This document shows, in pieces, positions 6,869 to 16,616 of a DNA stretch of 61,606 nt (positions are counted from its first letter, which is position 1; every line of letters begins with the position of its first letter). The notes under the pieces were generated by a model. That model ran no database searches and was not told the origin of the DNA. It saw only the letters and a list, made by a program, of their open reading frames with translations. A program made the translations under genes and the position numbers. The DNA comes from Rhodanobacter sp. (GTDB lineage: Bacteria > Pseudomonadota > Gammaproteobacteria > Xanthomonadales > Rhodanobacteraceae): the NCBI GenBank assembly GCA_022730295.1, contig DZCM01000001.1:65168-126773 (forward strand), written 5' to 3'.

Positions 6869-9400
6869 TCAACCCGCCCGCGCTGCGCCCGCGGTGACAT
6901 CTTCACCCGCAACATCAGGCGTGATTTTCATGATCGATTGGCGCACTTCGCGCGCCAGGATCAAGCGGGCGTCGCGGGCGACGTCGTCGAGCACCGCGTC
7001 GAATTCGAGCTTGCCATTGGCATCCGCCCAGACCACGCGGCGTTCGCGCAGTTTCTGGATGAAGCCGCGGAACAGGCTCTTGTCGAAGAACTCCGGCGCA
7101 CTCTGCTGGTACAGCAGCGAGAGGCGCTGGGCCGCGAGCTGGCAGACATTTTCCAACTGCCCGGCACTCAAGGTGTGCGGGCCGTTCTTCACCAGCGCCG
7201 CAATCGCGATGTAGTAGCGCTCGAAGGCCTGCATCAGGCATTGCGCCAGCAGGCGCAGCTGGTAGGCATCGTCCTCGTGGCCCGCGGCAAGGTGCACCAC
7301 CGAACCATCGCCACCCGTCGCCAGCAAGCCGCGTGCGACCAGGGCATCAATCAACGCGTCAATGCGCGCGGCGAAGCCGTCCGCATCCCACGGCAGGAAC
7401 AGTTCGGACTGGATAAACGGATACACCGCGCGGCCGAGGCGCTTGACCACATCGCGCGCGATGCGACGATTCTTGATGAAGCAGCACGCCACCCACGCGC
7501 CCGCGGCAAACATGTGCAGCACGTTGTTGCGGAAGTAGGACAGCAGCACCGCCTTCTCGCCCTCGACCGCCAGCACATCGCCGAGCGGATGCGCGATGCG
7601 ATGGATCCAGCCCATCTGTTCGGCATAGGCGATGATGTCGGCCGGCGCCATCGGCGTCACCGTGGTGCGGTCCGAATAGGGCAGTTCGGTGAGGATGCCC
7701 TTCATCAACTCCAGTTGCGCCAGCAGGTCGGTCTCGGCCAGCGCGTGCCGCGGCGCGGCCAGCAAGGCCACCGCGATCAGGTTGATCGGATTGACGTCGG
7801 CGGCGCGGTTGATTTCAACCTGGATGCGCTCGGCCAAGGTGTCGATCACGCCCGGCAACCATTCCGGCCGCGCCTCGCTGCCGGCTTGCGTGCGCCATTC
7901 GGGATCGGCGGCGTCCAGCAGGGGATTGAGCAACACCGGTTCGCCGAAATTGAGTGTCACCCGCCCGTAATGCTGGCGCAGGGCACGCAAGCCGCGCAGG
8001 ATGCCGAGCCAGGACTCGCCTTCCTTCTTCTGGCCTGAAAGCTCGCCGATGTATGAGCGGCCTTCCATCAATTTTTCGTAGCCGATGTAGACCGGCTGGA
8101 ACAGCACCGGCCGCCGCGGCGCGCGCAGGAAGGCGCGCACGGTTATCACCAGCATCCCGGCGCGCGGCGCCAGCAGGCGCCCGCTGCGTGAACGCGTGCC
8201 CTCGACGAAATATTCCAGCGGCACACCACGCTGCACCAGCTGGCTGACGTATTCGGAGAACACGGCCGAGTACAGCGCATTGGCCTTGAAGCTGCGGCGC
8301 AGGAAGAACGCGCCGCCCTTGCGCAGGAATGGCCCCAGCACCGGCAGGTTGAGGTTCACGCCCGCCGCAATATGCGGCGCCACCACGCCGGACATGTGCA
8401 ACTGGTAACTCATCAGCACGTAGTCGGCGTGGCTGCGATGGCAGGGCACGTACACGACCTCGTGGCCCGGCGTGACGGCGCGCACCCCATCGAAGTGGTG
8501 CATCGTGATGCCGTCGTACAGCTTGTTCCAGAAGTTCGACAGCAGGAACGACACCGAGCGCACGAACGGCGGCGAATAATCCGCGGCGATCTCGCGCGCA
8601 TAGTGTTCCGCGCGCTTCCAGGCCTTGGCCGCGCTCAAGTTTTCCTTGGCCGCGGTGGAGGTGATCGCCGCGCGCACGCTTTCGGCATCCAGCACCGAAA
8701 CCATCACCGTGCGCCGGTGCGAAAGATCCGGCCCGATCACCGCGGTGCGCACACGCCGGAAATGCGCGCGCAACACGCGCGCCAGTTTGCGCTGCAGGCG
8801 CGGGATCCGCTCGTCGGCCGATTCCTCGCGCAGCGCGCTCAGCGAAATCGGCGGCGAAAACCGCACGATGGTGTCGCGCCCGTTCAGCAGCAGCGCCAAC
8901 AGGCGCCGGAAGTGGCCGACCACCGCCCAGTTTTCCGAAAACAGCACGCTGAACCAGCCGGACTGCCGGTTCGGCGCACGCCCCACGTAGATCGCAACCG
9001 GCATCAATTGCACATTGCTGCCCGGGTCGGCTTCCAACGTTCGCAGCATCTGCCGGATCGTGTTCAACGCAAAGCGGTCGCGATTGCGGCGCTGGAACCA
9101 GCCGCCGGTACCGCGCATGGCGAACATCGCGCGCCGGCGCCGGCCCAGCCCGGGCATCGCCGTGAGTGGGCTGGGCAGGCCGGCCTCGCGGCAGGCGCGT
9201 TCCAGGATCAGGCCGTCGGAAAATCCGTTGCGCTCGATGACGTAGATGACCGGCGTATTGGGCTTGAGCTGCGACACCGGCTCGGCCGGATCGCGCTTGA
9301 TCCGCACCCACGGCGCCAGCAACGCGCCCCACAGTGCACGCCACCAGCTGGAATGCACCAGCGCGTCGCGGCTCAGGTTTTCGGTCATGACGTGGGCCAT
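6869..9400 (-). CDS. plsB: Glycerol-3-phosphate acyltransferase PlsB
   Basis: An 843-residue membrane-associated acyltransferase, close to the E. coli length of 807, making 1-acyl-glycerol-3-phosphate for phospholipid synthesis. Acyltransferase block I is CHRSHADYVLMSYQL, with HX4D at His321-Asp326. Later blocks are FFLRRSF and FVEGTRSRSGR, the substrate-binding segment. The start at 9400 (MAHVMTENLS) lacks a clear ribosome site; a second ATG at 9388 is equally possible. Upstream lie a lipoprotein gene and pyrF on the same strand. The long PlsB type is typical of gammaproteobacteria using both acyl-CoA and acyl-ACP donors. Confidence 0.95.
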   Translation of the reverse strand: MAHVMTENLSRDALVHSSWWRALWGALLAPWVRIKRDPAEPVSQLKPNTPVIYVIERNGFSDGLILERACREAGLPSPLTAMPGLGRRRRAMFAMRGTGGWFQRRNRDRFALNTIRQMLRTLEADPGSNVQLMPVAIYVGRAPNRQSGWFSVLFSENWAVVGHFRRLLALLLNGRDTIVRFSPPISLSALREESADERIPRLQRKLARVLRAHFRRVRTAVIGPDLSHRRTVMVSVLDAESVRAAITSTAAKENLSAAKAWKRAEHYAREIAADYSPPFVRSVSFLLSNFWNKLYDGITMHHFDGVRAVTPGHEVVYVPCHRSHADYVLMSYQLHMSGVVAPHIAAGVNLNLPVLGPFLRKGGAFFLRRSFKANALYSAVFSEYVSQLVQRGVPLEYFVEGTRSRSGRLLAPRAGMLVITVRAFLRAPRRPVLFQPVYIGYEKLMEGRSYIGELSGQKKEGESWLGILRGLRALRQHYGRVTLNFGEPVLLNPLLDAADPEWRTQAGSEARPEWLPGVIDTLAERIQVEINRAADVNPINLIAVALLAAPRHALAETDLLAQLELMKGILTELPYSDRTTVTPMAPADIIAYAEQMGWIHRIAHPLGDVLAVEGEKAVLLSYFRNNVLHMFAAGAWVACCFIKNRRIARDVVKRLGRAVYPFIQSELFLPWDADGFAARIDALIDALVARGLLATGGDGSVVHLAAGHEDDAYQLRLLAQCLMQAFERYYIAIAALVKNGPHTLSAGQLENVCQLAAQRLSLLYQQSAPEFFDKSLFRGFIQKLRERRVVWADANGKLEFDAVLDDVARDARLILAREVRQSIMKITPDVAGEDVTAGAARAG

Positions 9401-9536
9401 GGGTGCTTGAACTAGCCAAGGGTTCACTCGATCGGGGATTGTCCCACAACGCCGGACGTGGCCCCCGGGGCACCGGCCCCACCCGGCGCCAGCACCCACG
9501 CGGTCCTGCAATTGCCCGCGGGTTGCCAGAAAATGG

Positions 9537-10532
9537 TCAGATTTGGGGGTGCGCCGCACTGGGCGCGGACGCTGCGGAAGCCGGCACGGCAGGCGTCGCT
9601 GTACTCGACGCAGATGCCGGGTTGACGCTGCTCGCACTCGCTGTCGACGCCGCCGGCGCGGGGTGAGCCTTGCGCCATGCATCCAGCATCGCCGTGTCGT
9701 ACCAGTGGCCATCCACCCGGCGCATGGCCCATTCGCCGGTCATCGGCGTACCCGCAAGGGTCAGGCTCAACTGCACCACCGCTGCATCGCTGAGGATCGA
9801 GACGGTGGCAGGCTTGGCGTCATTCAAGCTGGCTGCCAGATTGAGGCCGTAAATGTCGAGCAGGCTCTCCATGCCGTTCCAGATGATGCCGTAGTCGCGC
9901 ATGCTGGTGGCGTAATCGAGTGCGCGCCATTGCTGGAGCGTTTGCACGTGCAACTGGCGCGCGGTGGCGCAGACGAGATCAATCGCCTTGGCCAGCTTTT
10001 GCTTGTCGCCGAAATCAACCTTGGCGGCGAAGGCATTGGTTGCGTAGAGAACCTGCAGCGCCAACAACCGCTGCGCAGATCCCAGTTGCGGGGATCCATT
10101 GATCATTTCCTTGCCGGTCGCCGCCAGCACGCTGGCCAACACCGGCGGCAGGCCCTTGCCATCGCCGCCGGCCAACTCCGGCTGCAGGCGCTGCAGCAGC
10201 TTTGCTTCCGCGCCGGGATCGGTGAGCATCTGCATGATCGCGGCAAACTGCTGCTGCTCGGCTTTGGAGGGTGGCTCGGCATGCGCGCGCGCGGCATCCC
10301 ATTCCTGCCGCCACTGCACGTAATCGGCGGGCGGCAGGCGGTTCTTCATCAAGCCATCGAAATCACCGCTCGCGGTCAAGCGCAAGTTGGTGGCGACGGC
10401 CTTCTCGGGGGTGATGTTGCTGGGCGGCGGCGGCGCCTGGTGGCAAGCCGCCAGCAGCGCGGCGACGGCACAAGCCACGAACAGCGTGGCAGCGCGCCGG
10501 CAGACCGGGGCAGGGCAATGGACGCTTGGCAT
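9537..10532 (-). CDS. Putative lipoprotein of unknown function
   Basis: A 331-residue protein not recognised as a known family. Residues 13-30 form a hydrophobic signal ending in a lipobox (LLAAC, Cys30), so it should be lipid-anchored. The mature part is mostly helical, with a final acidic/aromatic segment (RRVDGHWYDTAMLDAW) resembling the end of DUF-type lipoproteins that monitor or bind envelope components. The last 40 residues are a low-complexity Ala/Ser/Pro tail. It sits 48 bases after pyrF and 136 bases before plsB, all on the minus strand, so a shared transcript is possible. Confidence 0.7.
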   Translation of the reverse strand: MPSVHCPAPVCRRAATLFVACAVAALLAACHQAPPPPSNITPEKAVATNLRLTASGDFDGLMKNRLPPADYVQWRQEWDAARAHAEPPSKAEQQQFAAIMQMLTDPGAEAKLLQRLQPELAGGDGKGLPPVLASVLAATGKEMINGSPQLGSAQRLLALQVLYATNAFAAKVDFGDKQKLAKAIDLVCATARQLHVQTLQQWRALDYATSMRDYGIIWNGMESLLDIYGLNLAASLNDAKPATVSILSDAAVVQLSLTLAGTPMTGEWAMRRVDGHWYDTAMLDAWRKAHPAPAASTASASSVNPASASSTATPAVPASAASAPSAAHPQI

Positions 10533-10579
10533 GCGCCGCAGTGTGGCGAGGCAAGGCCCGCGAGGCAAGCCGGGCCGAA

Positions 10580-11293
10580 TCAGTCCGTCGCCGCGGCGAT
10601 TTGCGCGATCATGAATGCCGCCATCGCCGCCGGATCCGGCGCCAGCCGGATCGGGCGGCCCACCACGATGTAGTCCGCGCCCTGCGCGAACGCGGCCGGT
10701 ACGTCCACGGTGCGCTTCTGGTCGTCGCTGGAAGCGACCGCCGGGCGAATCCCGGGGCAAACCGTCAGCAGGTCCGGCCCGAGTGCAGCGCGCAGGCGTG
10801 GCAGGTCCGCACCCGCGCAGACCACGCCGTCAATTCCAGCCGCTTGTGCCAGGCGCGCGCGCCTGATCACCACGTCAGCCGGATCGCCTTGCACATCCAG
10901 CGCGGCAAGATCGGCGGCATCGTTGCTGGTCAGCACCGTTACCGCCAGCAGTTGCAGCGAACCCTTCACCGCCACCGCAGCTTCCAGCATCGCGCGACTG
11001 TCGCAATGCAACGTCGCAAACGTTACCGGATAGTGCGCCAGGCCCCGCACAGCACCGGCGACCGTCGCCGGCACATCGTGGAACTTGAGGTCGGCGAAGA
11101 TGCGCTTGCCGCGGCTCGCCAGTTCGTCCAGCACCCGGAAATAGTCGCCGCCGGAGAGCAACTCCAGGCCGATCTTGTAGAACGACACGGTATCGCCGAG
11201 GCGATCCATCCAGGCGACAGCCTGGTCGTAGCCGGGAACATCCAGCGCAAAGATCAAGCGCTCGCGGGCGGCAATGGGCGTGGCGTGCGGCAT
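10580..11293 (-). CDS. pyrF: Orotidine 5'-phosphate decarboxylase
   Basis: A 237-residue TIM-barrel enzyme catalysing the last step of UMP synthesis. The signature FADLKFHDVP places the catalytic Lys at residue 70 with Asp68 and Asp73. The C-terminal phosphate-binding part reads GADYIVVGRPI. Length and motifs fit the short bacterial (group I) family. The open frame extends upstream, but the ATG at 11293 gives the standard N-terminus (RERLIFALDVP). pyrE is 39 kb away in this window, so pyrimidine genes are scattered. Confidence 0.96.
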   Translation of the reverse strand: MPHATPIAARERLIFALDVPGYDQAVAWMDRLGDTVSFYKIGLELLSGGDYFRVLDELASRGKRIFADLKFHDVPATVAGAVRGLAHYPVTFATLHCDSRAMLEAAVAVKGSLQLLAVTVLTSNDAADLAALDVQGDPADVVIRRARLAQAAGIDGVVCAGADLPRLRAALGPDLLTVCPGIRPAVASSDDQKRTVDVPAAFAQGADYIVVGRPIRLAPDPAAMAAFMIAQIAAATD

Positions 11294-11469
11294 GCAGGCT
11301 CCCGAAGTGGCGTCGGGCAATGTTAGTGCGTGCAGGCCACGCCGTCTCGTTGGGTCACCGGGGCACCATGGACACCATCGACACGCCATGCAGCACGTCT
11401 GGACGTGGTGCCAGCGAGGACAACATCCGCACCGAGGAATTCGCAGGTTATTGAGCGCCCGGCACGCGG

Positions 11470-12168
11470 CTATTGCCGCAAAAGCTTGCGCACGGCCGCG
11501 AGATTGCGCCGGCTGACTTCGGGTCTCGCGTCGCTGCCGGCGATCAACGCGCGCAGCGTGCCGTCGGCGTCGCGTTGCAGGCCCAGCAAGCGCTCGCCGG
11601 GAATCAGGCAAGCGCGATGGATGCGCACGAAGCGTTCCGGAAAAGCTTCCTCGATGGCTTTCAACGACTGCTCGGTGAGCGCCTCGCCTTCGTCGCGATG
11701 CACGGTGACGTACTTGTCGTCGGCACTCAGGTACAGGATTTGTGCAAGGGGCACGCGGATCGGCGCCCCGCGTGCCTGTGCGTTCAATGCTTCGGTGGGA
11801 CGCGTGCGTTGGCGCAACGCCGTGGCGCGTGCCAGCGCTTCGCGCAGGCGTTCGATCCGCACCGGTTTCAACAAGTAATCCGCCGCGCGCAATTCGTACG
11901 CGGCCAGTGCGTGTTCGTCATACGCGGTGCAAAACACCAGTTGCGGCGGATCCGGCAGCGCGGCGAGGCGCCGCGCCACGCCGATGCCATCCAGCCCGGG
12001 CATGGCGATGTCCAGCAGCAACAGCTCGACGCGGGCTTCCACGCATGCCGCCAGCACGGCCTCGCCATCGCCGACACTGGCGACCACCTCGGCGCCCTCG
12101 CAGTCGCGCAACAGCGCGGTCATGCGCGCACGCGCCAGTGGTTCATCGTCAGCGATCAGGATTCGCAT
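11470..12168 (-). CDS. algR: LytTR-family response regulator (AlgR-like)
   Basis: A 232-residue two-domain regulator. Residues 1-120 are a receiver domain with acidic pocket ADDE and phospho-acceptor Asp53 in LLLLDIAMPG; the conserved Lys lies in LLKPVR. Residues 135-232 are a LytTR DNA-binding domain (ILYLSADDKYVTVH, ERFVRIHRACLIP). Its start overlaps the upstream histidine kinase by 20 bases, so the pair is translationally coupled. In Pseudomonas and Xanthomonas the equivalent pair is AlgZ/AlgR, controlling exopolysaccharide, type IV pili and virulence; the targets here cannot be read from sequence. Confidence 0.9.
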   Translation of the reverse strand: MRILIADDEPLARARMTALLRDCEGAEVVASVGDGEAVLAACVEARVELLLLDIAMPGLDGIGVARRLAALPDPPQLVFCTAYDEHALAAYELRAADYLLKPVRIERLREALARATALRQRTRPTEALNAQARGAPIRVPLAQILYLSADDKYVTVHRDEGEALTEQSLKAIEEAFPERFVRIHRACLIPGERLLGLQRDADGTLRALIAGSDARPEVSRRNLAAVRKLLRQ

Positions 12169-13192
12169 CCGGCAACCTCACGATCACGCAATAGCGTGCG
12201 CCATCGTTGCGCACCTCGATGCCGCCGCGTTCCCCGAAGTGATAGGCGATGCGGCGGCGGACGTTGTCGAGCCCGTGCCGGCTGCGCGCCGGCGGCGCAG
12301 CGTCCGGCAGCGGATTGGCAATTTCGATCTCGATCCCGTGATCGACGCGGCGCCCGCCGAGCGTGAGCGTGCCGCCTTCGCGCAGCGGCTGGATGCCGTG
12401 ATAGACCGCGTTTTCGACCAAGGGCTGCAGCAGCAACGCCGGCATCTCCAGTTCTCGCGGCAGCGCATCGAGGTCGCGCTGAACGCGCAGCCGATCGCCC
12501 AGGCGCAACTGCTCGATCGCAAGGTAGCGCTCGATCAGGTCGAGTTCCGAACCGAGCGTGCCCGGCCTGTCCTCGACACCGAGTGCCGCGCGGAACAATT
12601 CGGACAAGTCCTCGACCGTGCGCTCGGCGGCATCGGGATCGGTGCGCACCAGCGCGGCCACGGTGTTCATGCTGTTGAACAGGAAGTGCGGGCGGATGCG
12701 CGCCTGCAAGGCGTCGAATTGCGCGCGCGCAACAGCCGCCAGCCGCGCCCGCCAATCGGCCAACACCTGGAAATAGCGCAACAGTGCCCCCGCCAGCAGC
12801 GCAGCCAACGCTGTGTTGCCGGCAACAAACCGCATGCCGGAACCCGGCGTGAGGCCGGTGCCGAGGGCGTGGTCGATCCACGCCACCACCACGCTCGCGA
12901 ACGCGACCAGCAGCACCAGCGAAAGCCATGACAGCACGTAACCGGTGCCGCGCGGGAAGCGTGTGAGCAACGGCGACAGCCGGCACAGCAACAGCGCGGA
13001 GAGCAAGGCCAGCCACACCACGAACGCCGACGCGGTGAAGAAGCCGCGCCAGGCCATCCGCGCGTCCGGCGCCAGCGCATCAACCATCACCACCAGTTCG
13101 GCCACCACCACGAGGGTGAACACGGCGTCGGCGCTGCAGAAATCCGGCAACGCGGGATTGTCGCGGTGCTTCGGGGGCATGGATCCGGCCAT
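12149..13192 (-). CDS. algZ: LytS/AlgZ-type sensor histidine kinase
   Basis: About 347 residues. The N-terminal 140 residues contain four hydrophobic segments and no large periplasmic domain. The kinase region has the His_kinase signature RPHFLFNSMNTVAAL, the N box LLQPLVENAVYHG and the G box GLDNVRRRI, typical of LytS/AlgZ kinases that lack the usual H box. The start at 13192 (MAGSMPPKH) or 13180 cannot be decided, because neither has a good ribosome site. It overlaps the response regulator by 20 bases and forms a two-gene operon with it. Confidence 0.9.
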   Translation of the reverse strand: MAGSMPPKHRDNPALPDFCSADAVFTLVVVAELVVMVDALAPDARMAWRGFFTASAFVVWLALLSALLLCRLSPLLTRFPRGTGYVLSWLSLVLLVAFASVVVAWIDHALGTGLTPGSGMRFVAGNTALAALLAGALLRYFQVLADWRARLAAVARAQFDALQARIRPHFLFNSMNTVAALVRTDPDAAERTVEDLSELFRAALGVEDRPGTLGSELDLIERYLAIEQLRLGDRLRVQRDLDALPRELEMPALLLQPLVENAVYHGIQPLREGGTLTLGGRRVDHGIEIEIANPLPDAAPPARSRHGLDNVRRRIAYHFGERGGIEVRNDGARYCVIVRLPDANPDR

Positions 13193-13322
13193 GCGCGCAG
13201 TATGCCTGCACGGCGTGCGTGCGTCCCTGATCGCCGCGTCGTTGCAACAACCGGCGCGGTGAGCCTCCCGGACCGGGTGCACCAGCACGGCCGCGGGCGG
13301 TCCGATTTTCACAACAGCTCGC

Positions 13323-13997
13323 TCATCCCCGCCCGAGGCGTGCCGCAAGCCACGCGCCGAGGTCGGCGATTTCCGGCGGGCAGACCTGATGTGCCATCGG
13401 GTAACTGTGCCAGTCGACCGCATAACCCCATTCGCGCAGGCTGTCGCGCGAGCGCTCGCCGAGATATTGCGGCACCACCGGATCGAAGGCGCCGTGGCCC
13501 ATGAAAATGGGCGTGGCGGCGTTGGCGCTGCTGCACTCGGCCCGCGTCACCTCCGCGATCGGCAGGTAGGTCGACAGGGCAACGATGCCCGCGAGTTTTT
13601 TTGCATGCCGCAGCCCCGCGGCCAATGCGATCGCGCCGCCCTGCGAGAAGCCGGTCAGCACGATGTGGGACTCCGGCACGCCACGCTCCACTTCGCGCGC
13701 GATCAGCGCACCGACTTCGACAATCGAAGCGCGCACGCCGGCCTCGTCCTGTTTCTGCGACAGATCGAATCCGGCGATGTCGTACCAGGCGCGCATCGGC
13801 AAGCCGCCGTTGAGGCTGACCGGCCGCACCGGCGCATTCGGGAACACAAATCGCAGCGGCGGCCACTCCGGCTGTACCAGTTGCGGCAGTATCGGCACGA
13901 AATCGTTGCCGTCGGCGCCAAGGCCGTGCAACCAGATCACGGCGTGACGGGGGTTGGGCGCGGTTTCGCGCTCGATACTCGAAAGGGGCGTGGGCAT
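13323..13997 (-). CDS. Carboxylesterase/phospholipase family alpha/beta hydrolase
   Basis: A 224-residue serine hydrolase. Oxyanion segment WLHGLGADG, nucleophile Ser118 in GFSQGG, acid residue in GAFDPVVP and His in SYPMAHQV complete the catalytic triad. The size and the FPNAPVRPVSLNGG segment match the bacterial carboxylesterase / acyl-protein thioesterase family (PF02230). It probably hydrolyses short acyl esters or lysophospholipids in the cytoplasm, as no signal peptide is seen. Start ATG at 13997; no strong ribosome site. Confidence 0.9.
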   Translation of the reverse strand: MPTPLSSIERETAPNPRHAVIWLHGLGADGNDFVPILPQLVQPEWPPLRFVFPNAPVRPVSLNGGLPMRAWYDIAGFDLSQKQDEAGVRASIVEVGALIAREVERGVPESHIVLTGFSQGGAIALAAGLRHAKKLAGIVALSTYLPIAEVTRAECSSANAATPIFMGHGAFDPVVPQYLGERSRDSLREWGYAVDWHSYPMAHQVCPPEIADLGAWLAARLGRG

Positions 13998-14106
13998 GGC
14001 GGTGATCGTAAGGCAGGCGCGAATTTTGCGCACGCGATGACTTCCGGTGCTTGCGATGACACCCGGCGCGTGGCTAGGCTCGTCTTTTTGGCTGGGGACT
14101 CCCTCG

Positions 14107-16569
14107 ATGAATCGCATCTGTGTTGCCGTTCTGGCTGGCCTGCTGGTCAGCACCGGGGCACTCGCCGCGGCGCCACAAGCTGTGCAGGCGCCGCCCGCCG
14201 CGGCGCGCATCACCCTCGAACAAATCATGGCGAATCCCGACTGGATCGGGCCGCCGGTCGAGGACGAACACTGGAGCGTTGATGGTCGCTCGATCTATTA
14301 CAAGCTGAAGCGCGACGGGTCGTCGATTCGCGACCTGTACCGTGTCGCTGCCAACGGCGGCACGCCTGCGAAACTCACCGGTGCCGAGCTTGCGACTGCC
14401 AACGGGCCGGCGGTGTTCGACAGCAAGCATGCTCGCGCGGCCTACCTGCAGCACGGCGACGTGTTCGTGCACGACATGGCCAGCGGCATGACCCGCCAGC
14501 TCACCCGCAGCGATACCTACAAATCCGGACTGCAGATTTCCTCTGATGGCCAGTTCGTGAGCTGGACCGAGAACGGCAATGATTGGCACGTGTGGAACGC
14601 TGGTACCGGCGTGGTGTCGCAGGCAGCGACGCTGAAGACTGCGGAAAACCCGGCCGACGCCAAGCCCGGCCAGATGGAGCGCCTGCAGCTCGACCTGTTC
14701 TCGACCCTGCGCGAGATCAAGGCCGACAGGACTGCCGTGCGCGAACGCAAGCTCAAGTTGGACGCGGAAAATTCCGCGCGTGCCGCGGCGCCGTACTGGC
14801 TCGGCGACAGCGTCAAGGTTGCCATGACGTCGCTCTCACCCAACGCACACTGGCTGCTGGTGGTGACGCAACCCAAGTCGTACCAGGACGGCAAGCAACC
14901 GGTGGTGGTGCACTACGTCAATGATTCGGGCTACCCGGAAATCGAAAAAGCGCGCACCTACGTCGGCCGCAACAGCGCCGCGCCGCAATCGCTGGTGTTG
15001 CTGGACCTGCAAACACACAAGCAATATCCGCTGTCGACCGCTGACCTGCCCGGCATCCACGCCGATCCGCTGCATGACTTGCGCAGCAAGCGCATCGCGC
15101 AATTGAAGCAGGAAGGCCACGCCGCCGAAGCCGCCGCGCTGGCCGCGCCCAAGACGCGCGCGGTATCGGTCAACTTCGTAGTGGCCGGCGAGTCCGGTTA
15201 TCCGGCGATCGCATGGAGTCCGAACGGCGAAAATCTCGCGGTCGAACTGGTCGCCAACGACCACAAGGATCGCTGGATCGAATCCGTCGATTTCGCGACG
15301 CACAAGCTCGTGACCCAGAACCGCCTGACCGATCCCGCGTGGATCAACTGGAGTTTCAACGAGCTCGGCTGGCTGCCCGACAACCGCACACTGTGGTTCG
15401 ATTCGGAGGCCAGCGGCTGGTCGCAGCTGTACGTGAAGCCGCTGGATGGCAGCGCGCGCGCGCTGACCGGCACCGGCTACGAGGTGTCCGATCCAGTCGT
15501 TTCGCCGGACGGCAAGTGGTTCTACGTGCTTTCGAACAGGCAGGCGCCGTATGACTACGACGTCTATCGCGTGCCGGTTGCAGGCGGTGCGCTGCAGCAG
15601 GTGACGCACTACGCGGGCATGGACGATTTCATCCTTTCGCCGGATGGTACGAAACTCGCGGTACTGCATTCGAGCGCCTACGTGCCGCCGCAGCTGGCAG
15701 TGATGAACGCCGATGGCAGCGCTGCGCGTGAGCTCACCGACACCCGCACCGCCAAGTACAAAGCGTACGCCAGGCAATTCGTGCAGCCGGAGTTCGTCAA
15801 GGTGCCGTCGAGTCACGGTCACTTCGGAATTTGGTCCAAGTACTACCAGCCCGCCGGTTACGATACCTCGCACCTGCACCCGGCTGTGATCTTCGTGCAC
15901 GGCGCCGGCTACCTGCAGGATGTCGAGAAGAACTGGTCGTTCTACTTCCGCGAGCAGATGTTCGACAACCTGCTGCTACAGGAAGGTTATGTCGTGATCG
16001 ACATGGACTACCGCGGCTCAGCCGGCTACGGCCGCGATTGGCGCGATGCAATCTACCGCCACATGGGCCACCCGGAATTGCAGGACCTGCTGGACGGCAA
16101 GGCGTGGATGGTCAAGAACCATCACGTCGATCCCGCGCGCGTCGGCATTTACGGCGGTTCCTACGGCGGCTTCATGACCGAGATGGCGCTACTGCGCGCA
16201 CCGGGCGAATTCGCCGCGGGTGCGGCGCAACGGCCACCATCCGACTGGACCAGCTACAACGATGGTTACACCTCGGATATTTTGAACACCCCGCAGCTCG
16301 ATCCCGAGGCCTACAAAATTTCCTCGCCAATCGAATACGCGAAGAACCTCGCCGATCCGCTGCTGATCAACCACGGCCTGATCGACAACAACGTGATGAC
16401 GGGCGATTCGATCCGCCTGTACCAGCGCTTCATCGAACTGCACAAAAAGAACTTCTGGATCTCGCTGTACCCGATGGAACGCCACGACTTCAAACATGCC
16501 GCTGACTGGTACGACGAATACCGGCGCATCCACGACTTGTTCACGCAGTACGTGAAGGACAAGCCCTGA
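14107..16569 (+). CDS. Secreted S9 (prolyl oligopeptidase) family peptidase
   Basis: An 820-residue exported peptidase. A signal peptide occupies residues 1-22 (ending GALAAAPQ). Residues 40-560 read as a beta-propeller with repeated WSPNG/SPDG-type blades. The C-terminal alpha/beta hydrolase has nucleophile Ser685 in GIYGGSYGGF, Asp760 in HGLIDNNV and His793 in MERHDFKHA, the order of the DPP-IV-like S9 families. It probably cleaves dipeptides from peptides in the periplasm. A perfect terminator hairpin follows 17 bases after the stop. The remnant of another S9-type gene lies just downstream. Confidence 0.93.
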   Translation: MNRICVAVLAGLLVSTGALAAAPQAVQAPPAAARITLEQIMANPDWIGPPVEDEHWSVDGRSIYYKLKRDGSSIRDLYRVAANGGTPAKLTGAELATANGPAVFDSKHARAAYLQHGDVFVHDMASGMTRQLTRSDTYKSGLQISSDGQFVSWTENGNDWHVWNAGTGVVSQAATLKTAENPADAKPGQMERLQLDLFSTLREIKADRTAVRERKLKLDAENSARAAAPYWLGDSVKVAMTSLSPNAHWLLVVTQPKSYQDGKQPVVVHYVNDSGYPEIEKARTYVGRNSAAPQSLVLLDLQTHKQYPLSTADLPGIHADPLHDLRSKRIAQLKQEGHAAEAAALAAPKTRAVSVNFVVAGESGYPAIAWSPNGENLAVELVANDHKDRWIESVDFATHKLVTQNRLTDPAWINWSFNELGWLPDNRTLWFDSEASGWSQLYVKPLDGSARALTGTGYEVSDPVVSPDGKWFYVLSNRQAPYDYDVYRVPVAGGALQQVTHYAGMDDFILSPDGTKLAVLHSSAYVPPQLAVMNADGSAARELTDTRTAKYKAYARQFVQPEFVKVPSSHGHFGIWSKYYQPAGYDTSHLHPAVIFVHGAGYLQDVEKNWSFYFREQMFDNLLLQEGYVVIDMDYRGSAGYGRDWRDAIYRHMGHPELQDLLDGKAWMVKNHHVDPARVGIYGGSYGGFMTEMALLRAPGEFAAGAAQRPPSDWTSYNDGYTSDILNTPQLDPEAYKISSPIEYAKNLADPLLINHGLIDNNVMTGDSIRLYQRFIELHKKNFWISLYPMERHDFKHAADWYDEYRRIHDLFTQYVKDKP

Positions 16570-16585
16570 GAGCGATGTTGCAAGC

Positions 16586-16609
16586 ACGGGGCGCCGCAAG
16601 GCGCCCCGT
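16586..16609 (+). terminator. Intrinsic terminator of the S9 peptidase gene
   Basis: ACGGGGCGCC, loop GCAA, GGCGCCCCGT, then CTTGTT. The 10-bp perfect GC stem with a GNRA tetraloop and a short T-rich tail lies 17 bases after the stop. Confidence 0.8.
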
Positions 16610-16616
16610 CTTGTTG

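Noticed and set aside
9945-9956. TTGCACGTGCAA palindrome in the lipoprotein gene
   Set aside because: It shares CACGTG with parS but lacks the GTT/AAC arms, and a 12-bp palindrome in GC-rich coding DNA is likely by chance.
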